DNA of 64,000 nt from assembly GCA_963693365.1 (NCBI GenBank), contig CAVNZM010000010.1, forward strand, positions 3,410,001-3,474,000, given 5' to 3'. Positions 25,834 to 51,899 of the stretch are shown here, in pieces. Position numbers and translations under genes: made by a program. The DNA comes from Amoebidium appalachense. Its lineage: Eukaryota > Ichthyosporea. The number at the start of each line of letters is the position of its first letter. Position 1 is the first letter of the stretch. Under the pieces are notes generated by a model. That model was not told the origin of the DNA and ran no database searches. It worked only from the letters and a program-made list of their open reading frames with translations.

Positions 25834-26847
25834 AGGAGAAACGGGGTGTGTGTTTTTTTTTTTTTTTTTTTTTGTTTGGGGGGGGGGGGGGGGGGGGGGG
25901 GGGGGAGGGGGGGAGGGGGGACAGGGGGAGTTCCAGGGTACGTGAAGCTGAGGAGGTGTATACAAAGTGTGCCTTTGCCTGTCAGCAGATCCGGAAAAAG
26001 GGCAACGAAGGTAAACATGGAGGGGAAGGTGTAGGGGGGTGGGGAGGTGGGGGGATGGGTGGGTGTGTGGTTGGGTGGGGGCGGGGGGGGGGGGGGGGGG
26101 GGGGGGGGGGGAGGAGACGGGCAGAACCTTAAAAAGAACACAAGGAGGATCGGTGGGTGCATGAGTGGGTGGATGGGTGGGTGGGGGGGTGGGGGAATGG
26201 GAGGGGAGGGGGGGGGGGAGAGGATAGTAAGTAGTGGAGGGGAAGGAAGGGGCAGGGGGGGTGGGGGGGGGATATAGGATACAAGCAGACAGAGTGGGGG
26301 GGGGGGGGGGGTTTGAGGGGGGAAGGAGAAGATGGAGGGGGGGGGGGGGGGGAGAGAGAGGGGGGGGGGGGGAGAGAGAGAGAGAAAAGGAGAGGGAGCG
26401 AGAGGGAGAGAAAGAGAGAGAGACAGAAAGGCAGAAAGAGAGAGTGAGAGAAGGAGGGAAGAAGGGAGGGAGAAGAGGGACTACATGGAGAGGAGGGGCA
26501 GAGAGACAAAGTGAGAAAGGATGAACGAGAGAAAGAGAGAGAGAGAAAGAAAGAGAGAGGAAGGGGGGGGGGGGGGGGGGGGGGAGGGGGGCGAGGGAGG
26601 GAGGGAGGGCGGGCGGGCGGGCGGGCGGGCGGGCGGGCGGGAGGTAGGGAGGGAGGGAGGGAGGAAGGGTTGGAGGGAGGGAGGGAGGGACGGAGTGTTG
26701 GAGGGAGGGACGGAGGGAGGGAGGGAGGGAGGGAGGGAGGGAGGGAGGGAGGGGGGGGGGGGAGGGGGGGAAAGAGGGAGGGAGGGAGGGAGAGAGAGGG
26801 GGGGGGGGGGGAGGGGGGGGGGAGAGAGAGAGAGAGAGAGAGAGTGA

Positions 26848-26881
<34 letters not shown>

Positions 26882-27008
26882 AGGAGAGAGAGAGTGAAGA
26901 TAGTGAGAAAGAGAGACGGAGGCAGAGTGGGAAAAAGGAGATCCTACGTTCCAGCTGCAGTTCGAGCAAGTCACGCGTAGTGAGCAGCTGGTTGGTGAGG
27001 GGGTCCAT
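16802..27008 (-). CDS. Ten-exon gene: coiled-coil, disordered and DUF4476-like protein (494 aa)
   Basis: Exons (minus): 27008..26948, 24767..24712, 23781..23712, 22421..21589, 20816..20735, 20178..20114, 19509..19446, 18367..18317, 17717..17661, 16947..16802. They total 1,482 coding bases plus stop TGA at 16804-16802, with every phase matching across GT-AG introns. The ATG at 27008 has a good context (GAAATGG) and in-frame stops shortly upstream. Residues 1-47 form a coiled coil (LLELQLEQLEREQEEDEEQ, then LVLLLAKIQEL). Residues ~50-370 are Ser/Thr/Asp/Glu-rich and likely disordered, nearly all from the 833-base exon 4. Residues ~390-494 are helical, with LTSTQFARILTMLRLPFE and ITDPGSVSSAL, a layout I recognise as DUF4476-like. 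No catalytic motif, signal peptide or membrane span. Function unknown; a scaffold or adaptor is a guess. Confidence 0.85.
17280..17655. repeat. Poly-T/poly-G and G-rich tracts in intron 9 of the ten-exon gene
   Basis: T-run to G-run junction at 17279-17312, poly-G at 17351-17366, 17407-17432, 17537-17564 and 17598-17632. Long proline- or glycine-rich frames here are artefacts of the runs. Confidence 0.85.
17800..18316. repeat. Poly-C tracts in intron 8 of the ten-exon gene
   Basis: About 70 C at 17804-17875, about 30 C at 17930-17960, about 29 C then CA repeats at 18099-18140, and G-rich sequence at 18232-18305. The strand sign of the run switches within this one intron. Confidence 0.85.
18400..19440. 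repeat. G-rich tracts in intron 7 of the ten-exon gene
   Basis: T-run to G-run junction at 18452-18500, poly-G at 18559-18580 and 18828-18858, poly-C at 19176-19203, and G/GA-rich 19330-19440. Unique sequence at 18600-18780 and 18880-19170 shows no exon. Confidence 0.8.
19524..20100. repeat. (GT)n tracts in intron 6 of the ten-exon gene
   Basis: (GT)n at 19525-19617 and a pure tract of ~40 units at 20000-20082, with unique DNA between. Confidence 0.9.
20520..20721. repeat. (GT)n, GGGT and poly-G composite
   Basis: (GT)n at 20527-20648, (GGTG)n at 20656-20684, poly-G at 20689-20721, ending 14 bases from the donor of exon 5 of the ten-exon gene. Confidence 0.9.
20930..21588. repeat. GT, GA and G-rich intron 4 of the ten-exon gene
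   Basis: (GT)n at 20960-21020 with a GC-alternating stretch, GGT repeats at 21045-21073, purine-rich 21220-21500, poly-G then (GA)n at 21510-21580. The (GA)n ends immediately beside the exon 4 donor. Confidence 0.85.
22426..23340. other. Mostly unique intron 3 sequence with degenerate TATAAATG repeats
   Basis: After an ATTT/poly-T/poly-G tract at 22428-22480, the stretch 22500-23340 lacks microsatellites. It holds loose repeats of TATAAATG / TTATAAATGG type near 22575-22605 and 23219-23303. No exon on either strand passed splice-frame checks. Confidence 0.5.
23385..23650. repeat. (CA)n microsatellite in intron 3
   Basis: Impure CA at 23385-23515 then ~25 pure CA units at 23520-23570. On the other side of exon 3 the plus strand is (GT)n at 23783-23887. 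Confidence 0.9.
23782..24711. repeat. Intron 2 of the ten-exon gene: GT, poly-C and poly-G tracts
   Basis: (GT)n at 23783-23887, poly-G at 23920-23940, poly-C at 24072-24120, poly-G at 24508-24534 and 24649-24706. Unique sequence at 23950-24060 and 24150-24490. Confidence 0.8.
24880..26947. repeat. Intron 1 of the ten-exon gene: 2 kb of poly-G, GGGA and GA
   Basis: One of the most G-skewed parts of the window: poly-G runs at 24931-24953, 25048-25084, 25322-25337, 25460-25486, 25556-25584, 25806-25833, 25878-25905 and 26086-26111, then GGGA/GGGC arrays at 26570-26760 and GA to 26900. TnGn junctions at ~24905-24953 and 25853-25905. Confidence 0.85.
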
Positions 27009-29050
27009 TTCAGGTTGTGTGCTGTGCCTTCGAGCTTATCTCCTCGTCTATGAATGACCGGCCATGGTGCCTGCATAAACTTTGAACCTTTAAGTCTGGT
27101 GAGAAAAAGACAAACAACAAGAACAGGAATCAGTTGGTTCTCTTTTTTGCGAGAAAACAAAGGCTAAGTTAAAAATTATTTGAAAACTGTCAGTTTGAGA
27201 TGTATGCAGGCTCGTACACTAGCATTATTGTTTGCTTCGGCCACCTATATTAGATTGACTGTGGTCCTGCACAAAGCACTTTTTTCTACAAAGGGTTTAA
27301 AGGCGGCTGAGAGGTGCTGTGTTCCAAAGACGCTTTAACACACTTGGCGCTTAGCTCAGAGAACTCTATAACTAGATCTTATAAACACTCAGAAGAACAG
27401 CTATCATTGTAGGAAAGCCAACACCGACACCCCAAACTGACAGACACAGGGAAAGCCTTATGAACCGAAAACTTCTCTTGCCAACTTCTGTGACCATTAG
27501 TTTGCGTAATCACTATGGAATTTTGTAATCTCGGCATCTGGGAGGCCGAGTCACATGCGAGAATCGTCAATGATTGGGCACAATAGCGTAAATAATTTTG
27601 TTTATCGAATCAGCAGAGTTTTTAGGAATTCCAATACTTGTGATTGGGTTTTAGTCATTAGCCAAAAAGGCTTCGTCGGCCTCCGAGCTGATGTGTAGTT
27701 TTTTTTCTTTTCCAAACCACACGGACACATTAAAAAAAAAGGAAAAACCCCGGCTGCCACTCTGTTTTCTTATTTATGAGCGGCCCGCATGTGACTGGCG
27801 AAGCTGCCAGGCCGGGCCCGCTAGCGCTGCCAGTCTGCGCGGCGAGCGCGCAGTTCGTTCGGAATGCCAGGAATGTGATAATTTATCCACATTGCATGCC
27901 GCTCAGTCCTTGCCAATCCTTGGCCTCCCCAAGGAATTTGCTGGTCACGCGGCACGGAAATAAAAACCAACAAATCAACATCGCAGAGAGACAGTATTGA
28001 AACTTGAAGAAAACAAAAGTCTCAGAGCTATGTGTTATTTAGATAAATATATTCAAAATCAAGTATTCTTACCTATGGAAAGCTTGCTGCTTGCGTACGC
28101 GGTACTACGCACTGTGATGATGCGTATGGCGTCACAGGCTCACAGCTAGCACGCAATCGTTGCGGAGTCGTTGCTGATTGGGTGCATGGATGCTCCTGGA
28201 ATCCAATCACAATCATCGTCTAAACAGCGTAATTAGGCTGTAAAGCACTCAAACCCTATATTATTTATAAATGATAAGCTGCCAAACAAATTAACAAACT
28301 GTTGAAGTAATTCTTACCAATGCAGTTCGCGTCTATATCTGTCCCGCGTATCTTGAACTTTAAAGTTTTATTCCCCTTGACACGAAGACACAGATGCGTG
28401 ACGCAAATCTGCACAGTCACAGACTCACAGTACATGAAAGTTATTTTTAGCATTGTATATGTGTGGCCGCGAACTTCGGTGTGCAGAATGTGCACTTCAT
28501 ATTTTACGCGTTGGCCAAGCTAAGACGAACGGTACCGGCCGGGACAGAGGAAATGACTCAGTGATTATACAAGTAGTATTCTAGTTCTTATCATTTTTTC
28601 CTCTGGTCCCGAACACATCCGCTCCCATGTTGTGTAGTACATGGGCTTTTCTCAATTCTTTGTTCTGTTCTCCGCATTTTCAATAGGCAAAAGTTTTGAA
28701 CAGCCACATGCCGCGACATAGTAAGGATACCTCTTACCAGTTGTGACCACGACCAGCTTCGAGGTTGGACACGAATTTATAGTATAACATAATTAGATAA
28801 GGCACATACAACCTCTAGTCAAGCTGAGTGGGGCACTCCTACTCCTTGAAGCCGTCCGTTCGTGGAAGAACATACACCGATCACTCTATGAACATAGTCT
28901 TCAGCCATTTCAAAAGTAACAGAAAAATAATTTCTCACATGCAGCACCTAAAAGTAGAAAGGGTGCCAACGTCACTTTCCATCCACTTTGCCTCAAAAAG
29001 AAGAGGTTTTTGGGGCCCAACAAACATCCTGCTTTGCATCCATGCTGCTC
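27009..29050. other. Microsatellite-free upstream region of the ten-exon gene
   Basis: About 2 kb of unique DNA. On the minus strand three strong donor-like sites (GTAAGA) lie at about 28066-28071, 28309-28314 and 28731-28736, each preceded by plausible exon-like sequence; for the middle one, acceptor GTGCAG|ATTTGCG gives VTHLCLRVKGNKTLKF. They could be untranslated or alternative 5' exons of the ten-exon gene, or exons of another minus-strand gene. ATTGG/CCAAT pentamers sit near 28177 and 28200. Nothing firm enough for a CDS. Confidence 0.35.
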
Positions 29051-29054
29051 AGAC

Positions 29055-29271
29055 CAATGCAGCTAATTGTATTTGAGCCTAAAGACGAGAAGGCAGTCTT
29101 TGCTGCTAAGGACGAGAAAGCAGTAATGGCGCTCGCAGGCACCTCGCTGGTGCTGGAGGAGGCGAACAGCGGCCAAGTCCTGAACCAGAGTTTTGACGCG
29201 GTGGGTGCTTGTTTCCAGAAACTGTCTCCAGAGGGCATTTGCGCAAACATACGCACTTTCGTGTGCCTGTA
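29055..29271 (+). CDS. Possible isolated exon, unknown product
   Basis: Open frame from MQLIVFEPKDEKAVFAAKDE to ICANIRTFVC. The imperfect internal repeat (PKDEKAVFA / AKDEKAVMA) and balanced composition look more coding-like than the flanks, and a donor-like GTAAGC overlaps the end (CT|GTAAGC at 29271-29272). It could be an upstream exon of the diacylglycerol kinase gene 1.3 kb further right, but it ends in phase 2 whereas the first confirmed kinase exon starts in phase 0, so another exon would be needed. Confidence 0.25.
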
Positions 29272-29992
29272 AGCAACCCCTGTAAGGACACTGCTGGCAC
29301 CTGCGGGCACACAAATATTTTGGATACACGAAGAAGAAACGAATAGGAAATTAGTTTTTTTCCTCTTTTTTGCACCGCCACATATCCGCGTTACACCATA
29401 CACACACTGTATTGGTTCTCAAGAAAATCGCCTGCTTGTCCGCATACCTTACGGTCACGTTTTTAGCATGTTTATCAGCCTAATCCATGCACTGATGTTT
29501 TGCACAAGTGGGCTTTAAACTACCTCTTCAAAATGGACCTCTTGCAATGCATCCTTCCCTTCTTTCCTTCAATATATAGAGGCCAGAGGAAGAATACAGT
29601 AGAATGCTGGGGAATCAGAGGGTTGGAGGGGGAGGGGGGAGGGGGGGAGGGGGAGAAGATGATCGGAAGTGAAAGGAGAGAAACTGTGTTGCGCTCATGG
29701 CGCATGTTTATCAAACGGGAATGTCCCTTGGTAGTTAAACCTTTGCAAACGCGGGAAGCGCAAGGAGAGAGGGAGTGATGTTTATTTTTTTTTTTTTTTT
29801 TTTTTTTTGGTTGGGTGGAGGGGGGGGGGGGGGGGGGGGGGGGGTTTGGAATTTATCGGAACTTGGTTTGATTGGTAGTTGCCCCATAAGGTCCATCACG
29901 CGTGCTCTCTTCTTTCCTGACATAATTCATGTCGTAATTCTTGATTCTTTATTCCCCCTTAGCCCTACTTGTGTTGCATGGCGATCCCCTCA

Positions 29993-30024
<32 letters not shown>

Positions 30025-30578
30025 CCTTCCACACGTCAACATTCCTCTTCATGGTTTCCACCCCTTTCTGCGTTCTCTCTCCCCCCCCCCCCCCCCCTCC
30101 CCGCTCCCCCCCCTCCCCCCCCCCCTCAAAAAAAAAAAGAAAAAAAAAAAGAAAAAAAAACTCCTTCCTTGCCCCGTCCCCTCCCCCACCTAAAGCACAC
30201 TCACCCGCACACGCACACGCACACACACACACCCTTGATAACCTCCGCCCCTCGCATTTAGATGTGTCTGCCCTTTCCTCCCCCCCCCCCCACACACACA
30301 CACTCCCACCCCGCTCCCCCTCCCCTCCACACACACACACACACCTCTCCCTTTTTTAATCAGCACTTTCCATAAGAGCAATTCCCTTTGATATTCCATG
30401 TTGTCTCCTCCTCTCCCCGCCATCCCCCCCCCCCCCCCCCCCCCCCACCCCACCCCCCTCCACCCCCTCCCACCTTGCTTTCTCCGTCTCCCGCTTGCGC
30501 ACACAAACACACATGACGACTCATCAATCAACATGTGAGGGGCTTGGGAACTTATCTTCCATTTTTTTCCTGTTTCAG
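29272..30578. other. Region 5' of the recognised DGK exons
   Basis: Unique DNA at 29280-29760, a T-run to G-run tract at 29780-29844, poly-C and CnAn at 29993-30160, CA repeats at 30190-30345, poly-C at 30423-30470. At least one 5' DGK exon must lie here or further left, because exon 30579 begins with an acceptor in open frame, but none was recognised. Confidence 0.4.
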
Positions 30579-39355
<8,777 letters not shown>

Positions 39356-39604
39356 TCTACGAAGGAAAGTCGCTGTGGAGGGTTGGGTTACCTTGCCTCC
39401 GTTTTTTTTTTTTTCTTCTTCTTCTTCTTTCGTTGTTTGTTTGGGGGATGGGGAGGAGGGGGGGGGGGGGGGGGGGGGGGGAGTCTGTGTGTACGTGGGT
39501 GGTCAGGGAGAAGGGGGTGAGGTGGGGTTGTGGAGCAGAAGGACCCCCCTCCTTTTATCTTTTGCGCGGGAAATGGTTTGCTGGCCCTTTTTTCCTCCCC
39601 TATG

Positions 39605-39610
39605 AATAAA
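39605..39610 (+). terminator. Poly(A) signal of the DGK gene
   Basis: AATAAA, 250 bases after the TAG stop at 39355; the only canonical hexamer close downstream. Confidence 0.5.
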
Positions 39611-40047
39611 CGTTCCGAAATTTTGAGCCTTCTGAGGGTTAGGGTGAAAAGGGGCCAGTGTGGAGGTCTATTTCGTTGTTTGTTAGCGTCATGGAATAAT
39701 GATCACGAATGATCAAAACGTGCTGTTTTTCAGAGACGGGCATACGTATACATATTAGGCGGTTGCACGTATGATGGGTTATGTGGTTTTGTTACGCATT
39801 AGAATGGTTTTAACTGTCAGATGGCAAGAGTTTTGGTGGTGTGGGGTGTGTGCGTGTTTGTGTGTGTGTGTGTGTTGGGGAGGGGGGGGGGGGGGGGGGG
39901 GAGGCTTCGATATTTAGGGGGGGGGGGGGGGGGGGGTACGTGTGAAACCAAAAGTTGCTTTTGTCTCGTAGGAGATGAATCAAGCTCTAATCTAATATAA
40001 TATGGTAGCTTTTTTTTTTTCGGTTTGTGTGTGTATGTGTATGCACT

Positions 40048-40083
<36 letters not shown>

Positions 40084-40545
40084 TAATGGACCACCGAATG
40101 TAATCAATGACGCACTTTTACCCTGTGTATACATATCCATTTATGGTATCAACAAATAATGCAGAAATAATGCACCCCAGTTGCTGCATCTGAGATAATC
40201 CGAGATAATCCTCTATAGCGAAATTTGGATGAGATAGTCGCAACTAACTAAATTAGCTAGCTACCCGTTGTTGGTTTTTTTTTTTTGTTTTTACTTGTCT
40301 GGTTTTAATTTGTAACCCCGGCCATCAATCGTCTACCCCGCGACCTAAGGTCTGACGTTTATTCATAAACGTGCAATAAGTGGCCGCTGGCCGGCACAAG
40401 ATTAGCCATTTTTGGTAAAAAGCAGAACCAAATATGGTAATGCTCTGCTCACTGACCAAAATCTGTAATGGTGATCCCGCACCCTACCGTCAAGCAAGTC
40501 CCTCCCTCCCCCCCCCCCCCCCCCCCCCCCCCCACCCTTCCAGAG

Positions 40546-40599
<54 letters not shown>

Positions 40600-40866
40600 A
40601 AAAGGGGCCGGTTTAAAAATAAAAAAAATCCCATCCGGGCCCCTCCAACGGCCCCGGCCGTGCGGTGCACCCACACACACAAACCCGTGACACAAACAGG
40701 GCTAGGTCTCAAGGGAAATTTCAACTAAAGAATGGCAGACAGGCAGACATAAATTACAAAACCAAAATCAAAATAATATGACATGTACAGTAAGGGCATG
40801 TTTGGCAGCCGAAAATAATCGTATTCGTATTATTGTGCAAATAGACCATTAATCGTATTCATAAAA
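39611..40866. other. Intergenic, no gene seen
   Basis: Poly-G at 39882-39901, 39919-39936 and 40048-40082, poly-C with CA at 40508-40600, unique sequence elsewhere. The Pro- or Gly-rich frames are homopolymer artefacts. Confidence 0.6.
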
Positions 40867-41061
40867 TTATTTTGAGGTATGCGTATCTAGGGGAAATACG
40901 ATTATGGCGCGCCAAACACGCCTAAACACACAAGCATGAGCCGCTATGCCATAATGTAGCCCTCGAGCTCCCTGCAGATGCTCGTTTCGGGTGGTGGGCG
41001 CGGCAAAGGCGCTAGCGCAAAGGGCGGGTGCCCATAGTGTCAGTAAGAGTGAGAGACCCAT
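40867..41061 (-). CDS. Possible small secreted protein (64 aa)
   Basis: ATG at 41061, stop at 40867-40869. The start MGLSLLLTLWAPALCASAFA is a textbook signal peptide with a likely cut after a small residue near 20; the remainder has one Cys and no recognisable domain. Upstream on this strand are CCAAT-type pentamers near 41253 and 41336. Short ORFs of this kind arise by chance, so only the signal-like start and its upstream context support it. Confidence 0.28.
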   Translation of the reverse strand: MGLSLLLTLWAPALCASAFAAPTTRNEHLQGARGLHYGIAAHACVFRRVWRAIIVFPLDTHTSK

Positions 41062-41520
41062 GTTAATGTCTTGGAGTATGAAATAACGTGTGTGTGTGTG
41101 TGTGTATGCAAATGACGTGAAGGAGTTGTGTTAGCCTATCATACGGTGCGCGTGGCTTCGGAAACAGCACTAGTGTGGGTGAACAAGTACTTGTCAACTT
41201 GCATTGCAACGTTTCGATTTTCGAGCTTTTGTGCCGGGCCCGGGGACAAGCCAATCACAGTGACGGGTCTCAATGGCATATATTTGTCATCACATTTGCA
41301 TGCAATGCGCTTTTATTGCAATAGACCAATACGATTGGCTATAAAGTTGCCAACATGGATTGACAACGTGATGACGAAGATCCAGAGTTCAGCAAACAGG
41401 AACAGAAGAAAGGGCAAAACAGACTAGGTGTCTATTAGTAAAGTTGTAAAAATATATTAGCATACTGTTCTGAAGGTCAAATACGCCATAGAACCAGCGT
41501 TAATGTCATGGCCTTCGGGG
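41062..41520. other. Unique intergenic DNA with CCAAT elements
   Basis: No gene seen. ATTGG/CCAAT pentamers near 41253, 41324 and 41334, and TATAAAG at 41340 in plus orientation, suggest a promoter, but no plus-strand gene follows before the repeats. Confidence 0.4.
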
Positions 41521-41529
41521 CTCTGGAGA

Positions 41530-43590
<2,061 letters not shown>

Positions 43591-43653
43591 TGTTGTCCGT
43601 AAGGTCTGTGGCTTTAGCGGCTGTTGCCGTGTACTAGTTAACATTAATAAGGG

Positions 43654-43938
43654 GTGTCTCTCATCAGTATTATGATGTACATATCCATGCATATGGGGCA
43701 CATGTTGTGTTTCCGGATTGGCCGGAGGGAGCGGCCAATAAAGTGCACTTGCATCAGATCCCCTAAAGAAGATCTGGACGGGCATGCCATCACTTGCAAG
43801 GAGCAATTCGGAAATTGTCCGGGGCACCCCATCGTTGCCCACCAAAAGCTACTCACAACATTGTCAAGTCCCGGCTTAACGCAAGAGACCGAATTCCTTC
43901 TCCCTGTTACACCAAGAAACTGGGAGAAGTTGAACTGG
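43654..43938 (+). pseudogene. Retroelement RT C-terminal-like ORF fragment
   Basis: Open frame containing IKCTCIRSPKEDLDGHAITC, then a spaced HPIVAHQKLLTTL and ETEFLLP. The spacing CxC-x(9)-GHxxxC-x(8)-H resembles the Cys/His region after the polymerase of many non-LTR retrotransposon ORFs. No polymerase motif is present upstream, and the frame runs into poly-G at 43937. It is immediately followed by the first copy of the nine-copy repeat family, so the two may be linked. Confidence 0.4.
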
Positions 43939-44053
43939 GGGGGGGGGGGGGGGGGGGGGAGAGAGGGGGGGAGGGAGGGGGGAGGGGGGGGGGGGGGGGA
44001 TATGTGTCTTAATGCCAGCACAACGATTTCTCTTGGGGGGACCGCCGGGGCGG

Positions 44054-44089
<36 letters not shown>

Positions 44090-44099
44090 GGGGAAGGGC

Positions 44100-44460
44100 T
44101 AGGTATTCTAACATAGCAGAACGGGTTTTTTGAGCAAATGGTTATGAATTGGGCGAGCTCTATTAACTCTTTGACGAAGGAGGAAGCACTGCTCTTCCTT
44201 GCTGCACTTGTGCGGTGCAGCGGATTTTGTGAGCAGTTATGACCATGGTCCGCCCAAATGGAAAGTGCCCGGCCAGTCCCAAAGTTGAGAATTGATGTTT
44301 TTCAAAATGATTGTGGGAGCAAAACCGATGTGTGATGAATGCTCCATCGCCGAGATCTAGTTTTCATGTGTGCCATGATACTTTGTCTAAATGTTAGGAA
44401 CGTGTGTTAGGGAGAAGAGGTAAAAAAGACCACAAATTGGCTATACTTCCGTTTTAGCAT
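44100..44460 (+). repeat. Dispersed repeat family, copy 1
   Basis: Starts near GGGTTTTTTGAGCAAATGG and contains GCTGCACTTGTGCGGTGCAG, then TTGTGAGCAG...CCATGG...GTGCCCGGCCAGTCCC and ATGATTGTGGGA. The inner inverted repeat is partly lost in this copy. Confidence 0.75.
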
Positions 44461-44733
44461 GCGGGAGGAAAGGGGGGGGGGGGAGGGGAGGGCGGGGGGA
44501 GGGGGGGGGGGAGGGGGGGTAGGATGAAAGAATATCAATGAAACTACCACGGTAGCAAAACGGTACCTGAACTGTAGAGATCTTAGCAGTTCTGAAGAGG
44601 AATATTAGCCTGGCAAATAAATACCCTTCCCCCCCCCCTCCCCTTCCCCATCCCTCTTTGTAAGCCCTCACCTCCCCCCCCTCCTCCTACCCCGCCCGCA
44701 AAAGATAGAGAGAGAGAGAGAGCGAGAGAGAGC

Positions 44734-47374
<2,641 letters not shown>

Positions 47375-47765
47375 TACAGCACAACTCCGATTTTTTTCAG
47401 CGAGTGGTTATGGACGACCTTGATTAAAACCCTCATGCCGACTGCTGCTCATGCATGTGCATGAAGGGAAACAACTGTTACACAGACATGCCTAACACTG
47501 CTCTTCATCTTGCACAGGAGCAGATATTTTGTGAGCAGGTGCGGCCATGGGTCGCCCACAACGGTTGCCCAGCAAGTCCCGTGGTCAGAATTTGATAGTT
47601 TCCTGAATGACTGTGGGACAAAGTCGATGTGTGAAGAATGCTCCAATAGTGCTAATTATGCTTTTCATGAGTGCCAACTTTGATGCTTGGTGCATAGATA
47701 TTAGAAACTGGCCGTTCTAGAGAGAGGGGAGCTGAAAACAGATGCCGATCATTGAAAGGTTAACG
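47375..47765 (+). repeat. Dispersed repeat family, copy 2
   Basis: Begins CAGCACAACTCCGATT with a T-run and CAG, then GTTATGGACGACC, TTGTGAGCAGGTGCGGCC, ATGGGTCGCCC, and ends with ATTGAAAGGTTAA. Full-length copy, directly followed by the TGCG array. Confidence 0.85.
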
Positions 47766-47784
47766 CCCCACATTACCACACACG

Positions 47785-49549
<1,765 letters not shown>

Positions 49550-49925
49550 GTTGTGTCTCGCAATTATTACGAGCCTGAATGTTTCCGCATGGGTCATGTG
49601 GGCGAACTCTCAGTAAGCCGTGAAGTCAACACATGCTCATACTTGGGCACGTGCAACAAAAAAACTGTGCATCGATGGTCTTCATTGCTGCACTTGTGCA
49701 GTGCAGCAGATCTTGTGAGCAGGTGTGGCCATGGGTCGTCCAAATTACAAGTGCCCAGCCAGTCCCATGGTCAGGATTTGATTATCTCGGGGTGATTGTG
49801 GGATTAACTCGATGGGTGGCGAATGGTCCAACACCTTGGCTAGTTTTTATAAATGTCAAATCTGCTAAGTTTGTGCCTAAGAGGATAGCTGAAAAAAGAA
49901 CATCAACTGGTTATAGCCCAATATT
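49550..49925 (+). repeat. Dispersed repeat family, copy 3
   Basis: Carries the clearest inverted repeats: CTGCAC-TT-GTGCAG at about 49688-49701, and TGGCCATGGG (49726-49735) pairing with CCCATGGTCA over 9 positions plus one G.U. GTGATTGTGGGATTAACTCG follows. Confidence 0.85.
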
Positions 49926-50199
49926 ACCTTGAGTGGGGGAAAAGAAGTAAGACTTGACGGGTAAACAATGAACAGTACTGCCACACTGGGAGCGGTTACT
50001 TGCTGGGCTAACCTTTGTAACAGCCATTCCGGTTTTGGTACCCAAGTTGCCTCCTCCTCCCCCCCCCCCCCCCCCCCCCCCCTCCCCCCCACCCTCCCCT
50101 CCGGACTAGGCTTACCCCTTCCCCAAGAATCTAAAAAAAAAATAAACAAGGAAAAGAAAAAAGAAAGAACAACGAAAAAAGGCCACCGTGGCAAAACAC

Positions 50200-50254
50200 G
50201 TACACCCATCAAGCCGGCCTCCTTAACTCCCGTCGCACTCCCCCTACAAAAACA

Positions 50255-50317
<63 letters not shown>

Positions 50318-51868
50318 GAAGCAAGGTGGGATCTCTGGCGTGGGGTGTGGATCAAGAAATCAGGACAGGGGAAAGGAAAATGGGCAACGGGATGGGGGAT
50401 GCAAGCAAGGATAAGCCGGATAAGCGGAGATGTGGGAGCCGGGCGTGAGGGAGGGGGAGGGGGGAGGGGGGGAGGAGGGGCCGGTTGCATGTTGCTTTCG
50501 ATAATGGTGGGCAAGTTTGGCAAGGATTTTGTGTGGAGCTTTTTAGCCTAGCCACTCGGCTTAGAGCAAACCCTATTGTGGCAAAAATGCGCTGGCCACA
50601 AATACTATCACGGGTATTTTGTATTCTTGAAGGTCCCCTGATTTATTATATTGAAAAATGGTTAAAGAGGACCCCCTCAGGGGGAGGGGGGGGGGGGGGG
50701 AAGAGGGTGAAGAGGGGAAGGCCTGTGAATAATCTCATGCTGCAAAAGTCCAATTTTTTCAGCAACTGACTATGAGCGATATCCATTAATGCCCCAACAT
50801 GAGCATTGAAACCAGCGCAAAAACTTGTGCCATCCTATAGGTATGCCATCACCACAGGCGCACTGCACTGCAAGTGCAGATTTTGTGAGCAGGTGTGGCC
50901 AAGTGTCGCTCAAAAAAGAAGTGCCCAGCCAGCTCCACGCTCAAGAACTGATTTTTCAAATAGTGATTGTGGGATAAAATCGAATGTTGACGAATGCTCC
51001 GACAGCATGCAGCTAGTACTTTTCACGAGTGCCAAATCACGATGCTTTGTGCATTAGTAGTTGTTTAGAACTGACCGTGGAAGGAGGGGGCCGAAGAACG
51101 AACATTGAATGGTTAGAACCCTTTATCGCGCGCGTGTGTGTCTGTGTGTGTGTGGTGGGGTGGGGTGGGGGGGTGGGGGGGGGGGGGGGGGGGGGGAGGG
51201 GGGGAGTTGTTTAAGAAATTTAGAAATGAGAGCCCGAAACAAACAATTTTTTGTGAAAACAAACTATTTGAAAAAAGAAAGAAATCGTGACGTAACACAT
51301 ACACCCCATAAATCACCTCTTTCCCCCACTTCCCCTGCAAAAAGAGGGGGGAGGAAGAAAAGAAAGAAGAAAGGAAGGAAGGACGGGAGGAAGGACGGAA
51401 GGAAGGACGGAAGGAAGGACGGAAGGAAGAAAGGAAGGAAGGAAGGAAGGAATGAAGGAAGGAGGAAAGAAAGAAGGAAAGAAAGGAAGAAAGAGATAAA
51501 GAAAGAGAGAGAGAGAGAGAGAGGGTGAGGGGGAAGGGGAAGGGTGGGGGGTGGGGGGGGAAGGGATAAAGGGGGGAAGGAAAGAGGGTAGGAGGGAGGG
51601 GGGTAGGTTTGTTTTCCTAAAACAGCACAATCCCAGCATTTTACTCCCCTGATGGGTGGGAGGGAGAGGTACTACAAGGCTCACAAAAACTCACGAATGA
51701 AAGATACAGGAAAATCTGTAGCCAAGGTACCTATCATTATGATTGTGTACGGCTTCACAATTAGGGAGGGGCTTGCGATGGCCCAGGATTATATCGGATT
51801 CTAGGGACTGGGATGATTTTTACAGATTTAAGAATTGTCGCCTGGTAATAAAATCCCCCCTTCTTCTC

Positions 51869-51899
<31 letters not shown>

